DNA from: Caulobacterales bacterium
GTDB lineage: Bacteria; Pseudomonadota; Alphaproteobacteria; Caulobacterales; Caulobacteraceae
Reading direction: 5' to 3'
DNA: 64,000 bases
Assembly: GCA_019510435.1 (NCBI GenBank)
Contig: JAEKKJ010000008.1
Location: forward strand, 337,290 to 401,289
Each line of letters begins with the position of its first letter. The stretch's first letter is position 1. Shown here one piece after another: positions 1 through 7,610 of the stretch. The translations under genes and the position numbers were made by a program. A model generated the notes under the pieces. That model was not told where the DNA came from and did no database searches. It saw only the letters and a list, made by a program, of their open reading frames with translations.

Positions 1-165
1 CGTCACCTCGCAGCCGGCGGCGTCGAACACCCGCTCGTCGCCCTTGGGGGCAAGGCCCTGGCCGATCTCGGAAATCACCCCGTCCGTCACCCGGACGTCC
101 GCCAGATAGGCCGGCGCGCCCGTGCCGTCGACCACCCGCCCGCCGCGGATCAGCATCCCGCTCAT
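1..165 (-). CDS. Amidohydrolase family protein, N-terminal fragment (cut by window edge)
   Basis: The reverse strand reads 55 codons from an ATG at 165 to the window edge, giving a protein that begins MSGMLIRGGRVVDGTGAPAY. This is the usual N-terminal beta-sandwich strand of D-aminoacylase, dihydroorotase-like and other metal-dependent amidohydrolases (LIRGGxVVDGTG followed by a DVxVxDGxIxxIG strand). The metal-binding histidines lie beyond the edge, so the substrate cannot be judged. A purine-rich Shine-Dalgarno (AGAGG on the minus strand) lies about 7 bases before the ATG. The gene is transcribed divergently from the Coq4-like gene and shares its AT-rich promoter region. Confidence 0.7.
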   Translation of the reverse strand, partial: MSGMLIRGGRVVDGTGAPAYLADVRVTDGVISEIGQGLAPKGDERVFDAAGCEVT

Positions 166-180
166 GGTGTTTCCTCTTGC

Positions 181-196
181 TCTTTTATATTAAAGA
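181..196. promoter_or_regulatory. AT-rich palindrome between divergent genes
   Basis: TCTTTTATATTAAAGA is a near-perfect inverted repeat in an otherwise 70% G+C region, placed between the divergent amidohydrolase and Coq4-like genes. It may overlap a -10 element or be a repressor site. A closely related sequence lies upstream of the isoquinoline-oxidoreductase-like genes (around 20936-20955), and a weaker one upstream of the LLM oxidoreductase (around 19723-19732). The regulator is unknown. Confidence 0.4.
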
Positions 197-243
197 TAGC
201 TGGTATTGATACCATAAGGGGTTCGCGCCGCAAGCGTCGTGAC

Positions 244-1128
244 GTGGCGGAAGCGGCCCCCGAGAGGACTTGGCAGGAGGAGCTGGCGGTGGACGACGTC
301 CCCTATCTGATGCGTGGCCGTAAGAGCGTGACCACCGAGAGCTCGGTGCTGATCAGCTCGTCGAAGTTCCTCAACGATGCGCGGATCCGCGAGTGGGTGG
401 TGAGCCAGAACCTGCGCAAGGCGGGCGACGACGTGCCCCTGACCTACGGCATCCCGCAGCTGATCCAGGCCATGCGCGAGCTGCAGGACCATGCGCGGAT
501 CGAAGAGCTGTTCAACCAGGCCCGCAAGGGATGGCCCGAGCTGGACCGCTGGCTGGACGAGCGCTTCCTGGCGCATCTGACCAAGGAGGACCTGGCGGGC
601 TATGCGCCGGACAGCGTCGGCGGCGTCTTCTACAGCTATCTCACCCGCCAGAACCTCCAGATCGACATCATCCCGACCTTCGAGCCGAAGAGCGCCTTCG
701 AGTACTTCTTCCTGCGCGGCGTGCAGATCCACGACTTCATGCACATCCTGGGCGGGGTGGGCTTCGACTACATGTCCGAGACGATCCCGGCCTTCATGAA
801 GTTCGGCAACCTGTTCCGCTGGTTCGAGCCGGAGCTGGCCGGGCTGCTCAACATCCAGAACACCTTCCTGGTGATGCCGGGGATCACCCGCACCCTGCTG
901 CACTATCCGGGGAGCTTCATGGCCAAGTGGAAGCTGGCCGAGCAGGGGATGCGGATCGGCGCGGCGTCGGACCCGCTGTTCCTGCCGCGCTACGAGGACT
1001 TCCTGGACCTGACGCCGGACGAGGCGCGGGCGAAGTTCGGCGTGCGCGAGGTGGTGCAGATCGACACTGCCCGCCTCAGCGAGGTGAGCGAGACGCAGGT
1101 CCAGGACTATGAGGCGGCGCTGGTCTAG
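244..1128 (+). CDS. Coq4 family protein (ubiquinone biosynthesis COQ4 homologue)
   Basis: This 294-residue protein carries the Coq4 zinc-ligand signature HDxxH-x11-E, as His163, Asp164, His167 and Glu179 (HDFMHILGG...). Coq4 binds metal and acts in ubiquinone ring modification, and Coq4-like proteins also occur in bacterial gene clusters without other coq genes. No other quinone gene is visible here, so a role in respiration is not established; the neighbours suggest an accessory catabolic setting. The given start is a GTG without a clear ribosome site. An in-frame ATG at 310 (residue 23) is an alternative, since the conserved part begins later. There is no signal peptide or obvious membrane segment. 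Confidence 0.75.
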   Translation: MAEAAPERTWQEELAVDDVPYLMRGRKSVTTESSVLISSSKFLNDARIREWVVSQNLRKAGDDVPLTYGIPQLIQAMRELQDHARIEELFNQARKGWPELDRWLDERFLAHLTKEDLAGYAPDSVGGVFYSYLTRQNLQIDIIPTFEPKSAFEYFFLRGVQIHDFMHILGGVGFDYMSETIPAFMKFGNLFRWFEPELAGLLNIQNTFLVMPGITRTLLHYPGSFMAKWKLAEQGMRIGAASDPLFLPRYEDFLDLTPDEARAKFGVREVVQIDTARLSEVSETQVQDYEAALV

Positions 1129-1163
1129 GGGCCCGTTCGGCGACGGCGCGGCGCAGCCGTTTG

Positions 1164-1260
1164 ATTTAACCGCAGAGATCGCGGAGATCGCAGAGGTGTT
1201 CGCGGAACACGCGACAGCGCCTGCCCTCTCCGCGAATCTCTGCGGTCTCAGCGGTTGAAT
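1164..1260. repeat. Imperfect inverted repeat (CCGCAGAGA family)
   Basis: The left arm starts ATTTAACCGCAGAGATCGCG and the right arm ends TGCGGTCTCAGCGGTTGAAT. The arms are imperfect reverse complements over about 35 bases and enclose a short centre. It sits between the 3' end of the Coq4-like gene and the 3' end of a minus-strand gene, so it may serve as a two-way terminator or be a mobile REP/BIME-like sequence. Only one copy is seen in this window. Confidence 0.7.
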
Positions 1261-1289
1261 AGTTGGCGCCTTCGGCGGGGCCGGCCGGC

Positions 1290-1904
1290 TTAGCCGGAGC
1301 GATGGAGCGGGGGCGGACCCGCGGCTTCGTCGTCCATATCTTCCGGCTCGTCCGGCTGTCTGACGGTCCAGGGGGCGGGTGGCAGGTCGCGCCAGCGGAG
1401 CGAGATCTCGGGCGGCAGGCCCAGGTGCTCGCAGTGGGCGGCGATGTGGGCTTCCAGCGGGTGGTGCAGGAAGTCCGGGCGCTCGGCCTCGTGGCCGAGG
1501 AGCATGTTCTGGGCAGCCAGCAGCACGCGCTGGCGCACGTCGTCGCCGGGGTGGGCGGCGGCGATGACCTGGCCGACGGCGTCCTGCAGGTCGCAGACGC
1601 GTTCCTCCACCGCCACCTCTTCGGGGTCCTCGTCCGCCTCGTCGTAGGCGAGCTCCTCGGCGATGGCGAGGTCGCGGGCCGAGCGCGGGGCCATCTGCAG
1701 CGCCATCTGCGCCAGCCGGTTCTTCAGCATCAGGGTCTGGCGCACCGAGCGGGCGGCGCGCTGGTAGGCCCGCATGGCCTCGGCGATCTCGGCCGTGGCC
1801 TCGGCGGCCATCAGGGCGGTGTGCGCCTTCTCGGCGGCCGCCATGTCCATCTCCGCCAGCCGGCGCAGCATGGCCTCGTCGGGGTTGTGGGACGCCGCGG
1901 TCAT
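1290..1904 (-). CDS. Hypothetical helical protein
   Basis: The gene encodes 204 residues from an ATG at 1904. I do not recognise the family. The first 75 residues are alanine-rich and charged with a heptad-like pattern (AAEKAHTALMAAEATAEIAE), consistent with a long helix or coiled coil. A strongly acidic stretch (EELAYDEADEDPEEVAVEE) follows at about 82-100, then a second helical part and a proline-rich, acidic tail. It has no signal peptide, membrane segment or cysteine cluster. It converges with the Coq4-like gene across the inverted repeat at 1164-1260. Codon use is that of the host, so it is probably a real gene. Confidence 0.6.
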   Translation of the reverse strand: MTAASHNPDEAMLRRLAEMDMAAAEKAHTALMAAEATAEIAEAMRAYQRAARSVRQTLMLKNRLAQMALQMAPRSARDLAIAEELAYDEADEDPEEVAVEERVCDLQDAVGQVIAAAHPGDDVRQRVLLAAQNMLLGHEAERPDFLHHPLEAHIAAHCEHLGLPPEISLRWRDLPPAPWTVRQPDEPEDMDDEAAGPPPLHRSG

Positions 1905-1964
1905 CGGGCGGAATAGCGCACGGCGGTGCGTCAGATGCGGACGTGGGAGCTACGCGGCGGCGTC

Positions 1965-2174
1965 CTACCTGCCCCGCGAAGCGGCGGGAGGGGGACCGCC
2001 GGCCGAGCGCAGCGGAGAACCGGTGGTGGAGGGGGCAAGCCTCAAGCTCCGCGCATCGACCCCGCTGTCGGAGGCCCAGCACCCGCGTCTCGCCCCCTCT
2101 ACCCTCCGCTCTTCAGCCGGCTTGCGCCGGCCTCGGCGGGCGGTCCCCCTCCCGCCGCTTCGCGGGGGAGGTAG
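1965..2174. repeat. Dispersed palindromic repeat, inside-out copy
   Basis: The outer arms CTACCTGCCCCGCGAAGCGG (start) and a near-exact reverse complement ending GCGGGGGAGGTAG pair over about 36 bases. Within them lie GGTGGTGGAGGGGGC and GCCCCCTCTACC. The same arm sequences make up the repeats at 17670-17813, 33449-33567 and 37834-37966, but here the two halves lie in the opposite order, so the motifs that are external elsewhere are internal. It lies in the promoter-side gap of the helical hypothetical gene. Confidence 0.7.
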
Positions 2175-2445
2175 GCGGCTTCGCTGCAGTGGAAACGGCT
2201 TCGATCTCCTGCGCGCAGTCCAGCCTGCCGCGCCCGGCTCCTCAAGGACGAGCGCTCCGCGCCCGCCGCGAGGCGGCCGGCCTGCGGCCGGTCCTTGACC
2301 AGCCGACGCCGGCAGGCAGGGGCGGGGCAGGAGATGACGGCGCGACGATGAGGGCGGCGGGCGTGGGGCGGCCTTCACGGTCCCTGTTCGAGCACGACAA
2401 CGCCGCCGGTTAGGCGGCCGGCGGCGTGTCTAGGATCCGCTTTGG
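2175..2445. other. Intergenic stretch without a recognisable gene
   Basis: Together with the repeat at 1965-2174 this makes a 541-base gap. Open frames here are short, lack ribosome sites and change frame across the repeat, so I do not call a gene. It contains GC-rich hairpins, including the terminator-like one at 2400-2427. Confidence 0.5.
2400..2427 (-). terminator. Hairpin downstream of the PEP-CTERM gene
   Basis: ACGCCGCCGG and CCGGCGGCGT form a perfect 10-base-pair stem with an 8-base loop, 18 bases beyond the stop of the minus-strand PEP-CTERM gene. On the minus strand only a weak U-rich run (TTGTCGTG) follows, so termination efficiency is uncertain. Confidence 0.45.
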
Positions 2446-3126
2446 TTAGTAGGCCGCGACCGCAGTTCGGCGGCGCCGAAGCGCCGCGCCGGCCAAACTG
2501 AAACCACCGATCATCAGCGCCCAGACGTCAGGCTCCGGCACGCCATCTGCGGCGGCGCCTTCGACGGTATAGGTCACGGTCCGCGGGTGGAGGTCCAGGA
2601 TGGTGGATTTTGTGAAGTCCTGGTCTACGAACTGGCCGTAGTAGGAATCGGCCGCGCCGATCGAGTGGGGCCCAAAGCCTACGTTAAAATCGGGACCGGT
2701 AAAAAGGTCCGTAAGGGAGTGCGTGTTGATGATGAGTGTATCCGAGACATAGCAGCCGCACGCGGCGCGCGTGTAGGCATTCCCATCAACTCCACTCGCG
2801 ATGTAAGGTGGTCCCGACTTGATGATTACCCCCCACGGCGCGTAATTGAGCTGGATAGTCACGCCGTTAAGCGTAAATGCCGCCGTGGTGGCGCCCTGGA
2901 CTGTGGTCACGCCGTCTTGGACTGTCACTGCGCTAGCAGCTGTGTCGTCCGTCGTGAAGACCGCTGTGAAGGCCGCGTCGGTCAGATTGCCTCCGCCAAA
3001 CACACTCTTCTCGTCCAGGCCGTTCGCGACCCCGGCAAAGGTCAAGGTGCTTACGGTAGCGCTCGCCTGACCGACGACCAGGCATGTGCCGGCTACAAGC
3101 ACGAGCATTGCAAATCCAAGTTTCAT
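2446..3126 (-). CDS. PEPxxWA-CTERM sorting domain-containing exported protein
   Basis: The 226-residue protein starts with a signal peptide (MKLGFAMLVLVAGTCLVVGQ, cleavage near ASA). It ends with the PEPxxWA-CTERM tripartite signal: VPEPDVWALMIGG, a short hydrophobic helix, then the RRRR cluster (about 201-221). In known systems this tail directs anchoring and processing by exosortase/archaeosortase-type machinery at the cell surface. The central 170 residues are Thr/Gly/Asp-rich and beta-like, with one CGC pair. Base composition is clearly lower in G+C than the neighbours, which is common for such exported proteins but also fits transfer. No exosortase gene is in this window. A palindrome 65 bases upstream is shared with the neighbouring luxR-type gene. 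Confidence 0.85.
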   Translation of the reverse strand: MKLGFAMLVLVAGTCLVVGQASATVSTLTFAGVANGLDEKSVFGGGNLTDAAFTAVFTTDDTAASAVTVQDGVTTVQGATTAAFTLNGVTIQLNYAPWGVIIKSGPPYIASGVDGNAYTRAACGCYVSDTLIINTHSLTDLFTGPDFNVGFGPHSIGAADSYYGQFVDQDFTKSTILDLHPRTVTYTVEGAAADGVPEPDVWALMIGGFSLAGAALRRRRTAVAAY

Positions 3127-3190
3127 CTGTCCCCCCTTTGGACCTTCGACTGGGAAAGTGAGGTCTTAACGGGGTTGCTCGGGCCGCACA

Positions 3191-3206
3191 TACCCAAGTT
3201 TGGGTA
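3191..3206. promoter_or_regulatory. Putative LuxR-type operator upstream of the PEP-CTERM gene
   Basis: TACCCAAGTTTGGGTA is a 16-base palindrome, imperfect only at the centre, located 65 bases upstream of the PEP-CTERM start. A second copy, TACCTAAAGTTGGGTA, lies 79 bases upstream of the adjacent luxR-type gene at 4407-4422. This shared placement suggests one regulator acting on both promoters, most simply the LuxR-type protein itself. Confidence 0.6.
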
Positions 3207-3236
3207 GGCATCGGGCGCTGTCGAGGCGAAGGAATT

Positions 3237-4328
3237 TCACCTCTGCGGCAAGGCCAGGTCCCGCAAAAGGTTCGTGAGCTCGGCCTGCCGAGATAGGCCG
3301 AGCTTTGTGTAGATGTTGCGCATGTGGACTCGCGCGGTCTGGATCGAGATGCCTCGGGCCGAGGCGATCTCCTGAACCGTGATGCCCTCGGCGACTTTAG
3401 AGGCCAGTTGGGCCTCCGTCGGCGTCAAGTCGAACAGGGCCTCCAGGACGCCGTTTCCGAGCGACAGACGGCTCTTACGGCTGGTGATCACCGCGAGCGC
3501 GATGGAGCGGGTGAAGATGTCGCGCGCGTCGCGCCGCAGCGGGATCAGGTGCATGACGCTGGCCGGAAGGTCCTCGGCGCTGCGCAGGGGTAGTGATCTG
3601 CCGGCCGGGGCGCCCGCCCCGATTCGCAGCAGGACGGCGGCAAGCGGGTCGTTGTCCTGGGCTTTCGCCGCAGGCTTTGTCCGCAGACCGGCGCGGGTGT
3701 CGAATAACCTGTGGCCCAGCTCGCGTTCGAAGAGCGCGTTGGCGGCGACGATGCGGCCGCGAGGGCCGAGGTAGGCGGCCGGCGCGCCGAGTGTCTCAAG
3801 CGCCGTCACGGCCGCCCGAGCCCGCTCCAAGCCGAGACGGGCCGACAGCGCGGCAGCGCGCGCAAGGTGAGGGCGAAGTCCGTCGAGCCGGGGGATCGCA
3901 GCGCGGGCCGCCTCGAGGGAGGGAAACCCCTCGATGCTGACCACGAAATCATCGTCCATGATCCCAGGGGCCCACGTGCCCACAGGGGCGTCGACCCCAC
4001 GCGGAGTCAGGAACTCGGTGTACATGGGCAGGCGCGCGATCTCTTCCGGAGTGTGGAAGTCCGCAAGGAACCCCATGTGACGTGCGCTCAGGGTTCGCGC
4101 GACGCGGTCGTTCTGCGCCATCCAGCCGGCAGCGATGAAGTCCGCCATGATCACTTGGAGTTCACCGCCGCCGATCCACTGGAAGTCCGGGTCGGCGCCC
4201 CCGAACAGCAGTCCGCCGCGGGTGCCAAAGGCGCGACCTAGCCGCCCCAGGAGTTCCGGCCAGCGCCCCGGAATGGCGCCGGCCTCATAGATGTAGTCGA
4301 CGAGCTCCTCCGGCGTCGCTCGTTCCAT
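3237..4328 (-). CDS. LuxR-family (helix-turn-helix) transcriptional regulator
   Basis: The protein has 363 residues. The last ~65 form a LuxR-type helix-turn-helix beginning LTPTEAQLASKVAEGITVQE and ending with the recognition helix region TARVHMRNIYTKLGLSRQ. The N-terminal ~280 residues lack a recognisable autoinducer-binding or receiver signature; a PAS-like stretch (around 175-200, GPRGRIVAANALFEREL) suggests a small-molecule or redox sensor. It is transcribed in the same direction as the PEP-CTERM gene, 110 bases upstream of it, with its own promoter region. A near-identical palindrome precedes both genes, suggesting autoregulation and control of the exported protein. Confidence 0.85.
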   Translation of the reverse strand: MERATPEELVDYIYEAGAIPGRWPELLGRLGRAFGTRGGLLFGGADPDFQWIGGGELQVIMADFIAAGWMAQNDRVARTLSARHMGFLADFHTPEEIARLPMYTEFLTPRGVDAPVGTWAPGIMDDDFVVSIEGFPSLEAARAAIPRLDGLRPHLARAAALSARLGLERARAAVTALETLGAPAAYLGPRGRIVAANALFERELGHRLFDTRAGLRTKPAAKAQDNDPLAAVLLRIGAGAPAGRSLPLRSAEDLPASVMHLIPLRRDARDIFTRSIALAVITSRKSRLSLGNGVLEALFDLTPTEAQLASKVAEGITVQEIASARGISIQTARVHMRNIYTKLGLSRQAELTNLLRDLALPQR

Positions 4329-4406
4329 TTACACCCTCTCCCCGGGGACCTCGCGGAATCGCGAACCGCGGTTCTTCGAGATTGGCGGATTCTTTGTTTA
4401 GCCGCC

Positions 4407-4422
4407 TACCTAAAGTTGGGTA
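4407..4422. promoter_or_regulatory. Putative LuxR-type operator upstream of the luxR-type gene
   Basis: TACCTAAAGTTGGGTA matches the palindrome at 3191-3206 in sequence and in distance to the downstream gene (79 versus 65 bases). It lies in the 244-base gap between the luxR-type gene and the alpha/beta hydrolase, in which no other gene is apparent. Confidence 0.6.
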
Positions 4423-4572
4423 TGCGCCCATGAGAAACCCCACTCGGAGCTTCGGGGAAGCTTCAGCGACAGCATACCCATGCCCATCGCTCCGCTGCGC
4501 GGGTGATCTGACCGCCAACATTCAGGTTGTGGGGATCGGCATGCTGTCCCCGCGTCCCCCCGTCCTCGCCCC

Positions 4573-5124
4573 TCACCCCGACCCCCGCACCCCCTCCGCC
4601 ACCTCGGAGAGCTCATCGTTGAGCTGGTGGTCGCGGCCGGGGAGGCGGTGGACGACGGCGTCGGGGATGGCGCGCGCGTAGAGGTCGAGGTGGGCCGGGG
4701 GCGCGGTGTCGTCCTGGTCGCCGTGGTAGAGGTGGACGGGCGTGTTTGCGGGCAGTCGCGCGCCGAGATCGGGCGCGGGCTTGATGTCGTCGCTCGGCCA
4801 GCCGCCCGGGCCGACGAACGGCGCTGCGATCAGGACGATGCCGGCCAGCTTGCGGGGCGGCGGCGCCTCGGCGAGGGCGTTGATCAGGACCGTTCCGCCG
4901 ATCGAGTGGCCGATCAGGATCGCGCCGTCGTGCAGCCTGGCGATCGCGTCCGCCAGCGCGGCCTTCCAGGCGGCGTAGCTGGGCTCCGCCTCGTTCGGCA
5001 TGTGCGGGTAGGCGACCTCGTAGCCGGCCCCGAGCTCTCGCTTCAGGCTGGCGACGAGCTTGTTGTCCCACTGATCGTGGGCTCCGGCGCCTGCGCCTTG
5101 GATGAACAGGATTTGCTTGCTCAC
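4573..5124 (-). CDS. RBBP9/YdeN-type alpha/beta hydrolase
   Basis: The protein has about 183 residues if it starts at the GTG at 5124 (MSKQILFIQGAGAG...). A frame extension to 5157 is possible but adds an atypical N-terminus. The first strand ILFIQGAG provides the oxyanion loop, GHSIGG is the nucleophile elbow with the catalytic serine, VHLYHGDQDDTAP carries the acid, and GRDHQLND carries the histidine. Size and layout match the small serine hydrolases of the RBBP9/YdeN group, whose substrates are mostly unknown. It stands alone between the luxR-type gene and the dioxygenase, all on the minus strand. Confidence 0.8.
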   Translation of the reverse strand: MSKQILFIQGAGAGAHDQWDNKLVASLKRELGAGYEVAYPHMPNEAEPSYAAWKAALADAIARLHDGAILIGHSIGGTVLINALAEAPPPRKLAGIVLIAAPFVGPGGWPSDDIKPAPDLGARLPANTPVHLYHGDQDDTAPPAHLDLYARAIPDAVVHRLPGRDHQLNDELSEVAEGVRGSG

Positions 5125-5220
5125 GGCGCGCTCGCGTTGCGGGGACCGGTACCCCAACGCCCCAGCCGCTTGCCGGCTGCACCCGATCGCATGGGGATAG
5201 GTATGGTTGCGCCGGCCGGT

Positions 5221-5250
5221 GAGCGTGCGCCGGGTCGCCGGCGCACGCTC
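5221..5250 (-). terminator. Perfect hairpin after the dioxygenase operon
   Basis: GAGCGTGCGCCGG and CCGGCGCACGCTC form a perfect 13-base-pair stem with a four-base loop, 9 bases beyond the stop of the dioxygenase gene. No U-run follows on the minus strand, so it may end transcription weakly or protect the 3' end of the mRNA. Confidence 0.6.
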
Positions 5251-5259
5251 TGCCTGGCG

Positions 5260-6177
5260 TCAGGCCGCGAGGTCCTGGGCCGCCGGCTTCAGGGCGCGGC
5301 TGGCGCGTCCGTCGAGACCGACCGGCACGTCGCCGGCGATGGTCACGCGGCGCATGACCCGGCGCTGGTCGTCGTAGTCGTCCACCGCATAGTGCTGGGT
5401 GGCGCGGTTGTCCCAGATGGCCACATCGCCCTCGCGCCAACGCCAGCGGACCGTGTTCTCCAAGCGGGTCACCTGCTCCTGCAGCAGCGAGAGCAGCGCC
5501 TGGCTGTCCCGGCTGGAGAGCCCGACGAACTGCTTGATGAAGTGGCCCAGCACCAGGGTCGGCTCGCCGGTCACCGGATGGAGGCGCACCACCGGGTGTT
5601 CGGTCTCGTACACGGTCGAGGCGAAGACGGCGCGGTGGCGCTCCAGCTTCTCCGGGTCCACGTCGGGCCGGGTGGCGGCGTAGTCGTAGGCGTTGGTGTG
5701 CACGGCGCGCAGGCCCTCGACGAGGGTCTTCAGGGGAGCGGGCAGCCGCTCGTAGGCGGCGCTGGTGTTGGCCCAGACGGTGTCGCCGCCGCTGGCCGGG
5801 CTGGTCACCGCGCGCAGGATCGAGGCGGCGGGATAGTCGGGCACGAAGGTCACGTCCGTGTGCCACGAGCTGGCTCTGCCGCCGTGCAGGCTGTCGAGCT
5901 CGAGAAGGTAGGACGAGCCTTCGCGGACCGGCACGGTGGGGTGAGGCACGGGGCGGCCCAGGCGCGCGGCGAACGCCTCCTGGCTGTCGTCGGTCAGGTG
6001 CTGCTGGTCGCGGAAGAACAGCACCTTGTGGCGGTAGAGGGCGTCGAGGATGGCCGCCGTCTGATCGTCGTCGAGATCGCCGGCCAGGGTGAAGCCGCGG
6101 ACCTCGGCCCCGATGCGCCCGCCGATGGGGGCGAGGTCGAGCTGGGTGGTGTGGAAGAGATAGCCGTCGGCGCTCAT
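5260..6177 (-). CDS. TauD/TfdA family Fe(II)/2-oxoglutarate dioxygenase
   Basis: The 305-residue protein shows the non-haem iron facial triad: His106 and Asp108 in WHTDVTF and the distal His262 in ATQHYAV. The arginine that binds 2-oxoglutarate lies in RRVMRRVTI (about 276-277). Family members hydroxylate small organic acids, sulfonates (TauD), sulfate esters (AtsK) or phenoxyacetates (TfdA), often leading to release of the side group. It is the last gene of a minus-strand run: TonB receptor, GPH transporter, dioxygenase, with 25 bases to the transporter. That context suggests it acts on the compound the receptor and transporter bring in. The exact substrate cannot be read from the sequence. 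Confidence 0.88.
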   Translation of the reverse strand: MSADGYLFHTTQLDLAPIGGRIGAEVRGFTLAGDLDDDQTAAILDALYRHKVLFFRDQQHLTDDSQEAFAARLGRPVPHPTVPVREGSSYLLELDSLHGGRASSWHTDVTFVPDYPAASILRAVTSPASGGDTVWANTSAAYERLPAPLKTLVEGLRAVHTNAYDYAATRPDVDPEKLERHRAVFASTVYETEHPVVRLHPVTGEPTLVLGHFIKQFVGLSSRDSQALLSLLQEQVTRLENTVRWRWREGDVAIWDNRATQHYAVDDYDDQRRVMRRVTIAGDVPVGLDGRASRALKPAAQDLAA

Positions 6178-6202
6178 GGGAGGACTCCTTTGTTCGAGCG
6201 GA

Positions 6203-7609
6203 CTATTCGGCGGCGGCGGGAGCGCCGGGCGCGGAATGGGGAGAGGCGTGCAGGTCGAGCGCCGCGCGGATCTGGCGATGGCGCGCTTCGTCGAGGGGAA
6301 AGCCGGCGACCAGCGCCGCCGATATCAGGTGCGCCACGGCCGGGCCGGCGGCGAAGACCCACTTCAGGGCCTCCAGCGTGGCGGGGGCGTTGGGCCGGCC
6401 GGGATGGAAGCCGAGGGCCCCCACCAGCGGCAGGGCCACGCCCACGGCCAGCGCCGGCCCGGCCTTGCCGGCGAGGCTGAAGACCGAGAAGAAGAGGCCC
6501 GTCCGCTCCTCGCCGCTCTCCAGGCGCTGCTTGTCGGCAATGTCCGCGACGATGGCCCGCAGCATCAGGTTGCCCGACCCCTGGGCCAGGCCCTGGGCGA
6601 TGGTCAGGCCGACCAGCAGGGGCAGCTCGCCGCGCCCCACGGCCAGCAGGGCGAGGTTGATGGCGACCTGCACCAGCTCGCCCGCGACCACCGTGCGGTG
6701 CTTGCCCAGGCGGTAGCCGACCTTGAGCCAGATCGGCCCGGCGAAGACGCCGAATACGAACTGCAGCAGGAACAGGCCCGCCGCCAGATCGGGCCGGCCC
6801 ATGTAGGCGGAGACAAAGAACACGAACAGCGAGCCGCGGACCGACTGGCCGAGGGTGACCGCGAAGTCGGAGGCCAGGACACGCAGCAGCAGCGGCTCAC
6901 GCGCCAGCTGCGCCAGGGCGGCAGCCAGGCGCAGGCGCGGCTGCGGCGCGGCAGGCGACGGCGGCTCGGGCGCGAACGCCAGGGCGGCGATCACTGCCGG
7001 CGCCAGGGTGGCCGCCACGAAGCCGCCCATCAGCGCGGTCTCGAGCGCCGCCGGCGCCTGACCCCCGGTGCGGGCGGCCACGCCGTCCAGCACGGCCGGC
7101 AAGATCAGCACCGTCAGCAGGCCCAGGGCGGCGGACACGTGGCTGAAGGCCTGCACCCGGCTGCGCTGGTGGTACTGCGACGACAGCTCCCCGCCCCAGG
7201 CGGACAGCGGGATCTGCAGCATCGTCCAGCCGAGGTAGAACAGGAACAGCCAGGCTCCGAGCCAGAGCGGGCCAGGGCGCACGCCGAACAGGCCCGGCGC
7301 GAAGACGGCCAGGGCCGCCAGGGCGAAGAGCGGAGCCCCGGCGGCGATCCAGGGCTTGCGCCGGCCGAAGCGGGTGCGCGTGCGGTCGCAGAGGACGCCG
7401 ATCAGCGGATCGCTGAGCGCATCCCAGACGCGGGAGAGCATGAAGATCGCGCCGACCAGCGGCAGGCCGAGACCGAGTTCGGTCACGTAGAACGGCGGCA
7501 GGTAGACGCTGAGCGGCAGGCCGGCGGCGGCCAGGGGCAAGGCCGGCGCGGCGAAGGCGGCGAGCTGTCCGTTGGACGGACCCAGGGTGAGCTTGAGCGG
7601 GCGCGGCAT
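6203..7609 (-). CDS. GPH-type MFS transporter (MelB-like)
   Basis: The protein has 468 residues and about twelve hydrophobic segments. An early conserved loop ([20 protein letters not shown] followed by FGRRKPWI, residues ~59-87) is the signature of the glycoside-pentoside-hexuronide:cation symporters (MelB/YicJ group). Family members import sugars or glycosides with a cation, but related proteins in alphaproteobacteria accompany catabolism of other compounds. The start ATG at 7609 lies two bases from the end of the TonB-receptor gene, so the two are probably co-transcribed and translationally coupled. It lies between an outer-membrane receptor and a dioxygenase and would provide the inner-membrane step. 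Confidence 0.88.
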   Translation of the reverse strand: MPRPLKLTLGPSNGQLAAFAAPALPLAAAGLPLSVYLPPFYVTELGLGLPLVGAIFMLSRVWDALSDPLIGVLCDRTRTRFGRRKPWIAAGAPLFALAALAVFAPGLFGVRPGPLWLGAWLFLFYLGWTMLQIPLSAWGGELSSQYHQRSRVQAFSHVSAALGLLTVLILPAVLDGVAARTGGQAPAALETALMGGFVAATLAPAVIAALAFAPEPPSPAAPQPRLRLAAALAQLAREPLLLRVLASDFAVTLGQSVRGSLFVFFVSAYMGRPDLAAGLFLLQFVFGVFAGPIWLKVGYRLGKHRTVVAGELVQVAINLALLAVGRGELPLLVGLTIAQGLAQGSGNLMLRAIVADIADKQRLESGEERTGLFFSVFSLAGKAGPALAVGVALPLVGALGFHPGRPNAPATLEALKWVFAAGPAVAHLISAALVAGFPLDEARHRQIRAALDLHASPHSAPGAPAAAE

Positions 7610-7610
7610 G

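Noticed and set aside
4613..6480. Long plus- and minus-strand frames over the hydrolase and dioxygenase genes
   Set aside because: They overlap genes with intact catalytic motifs and themselves show only Arg/Pro/Gly-rich sequence.
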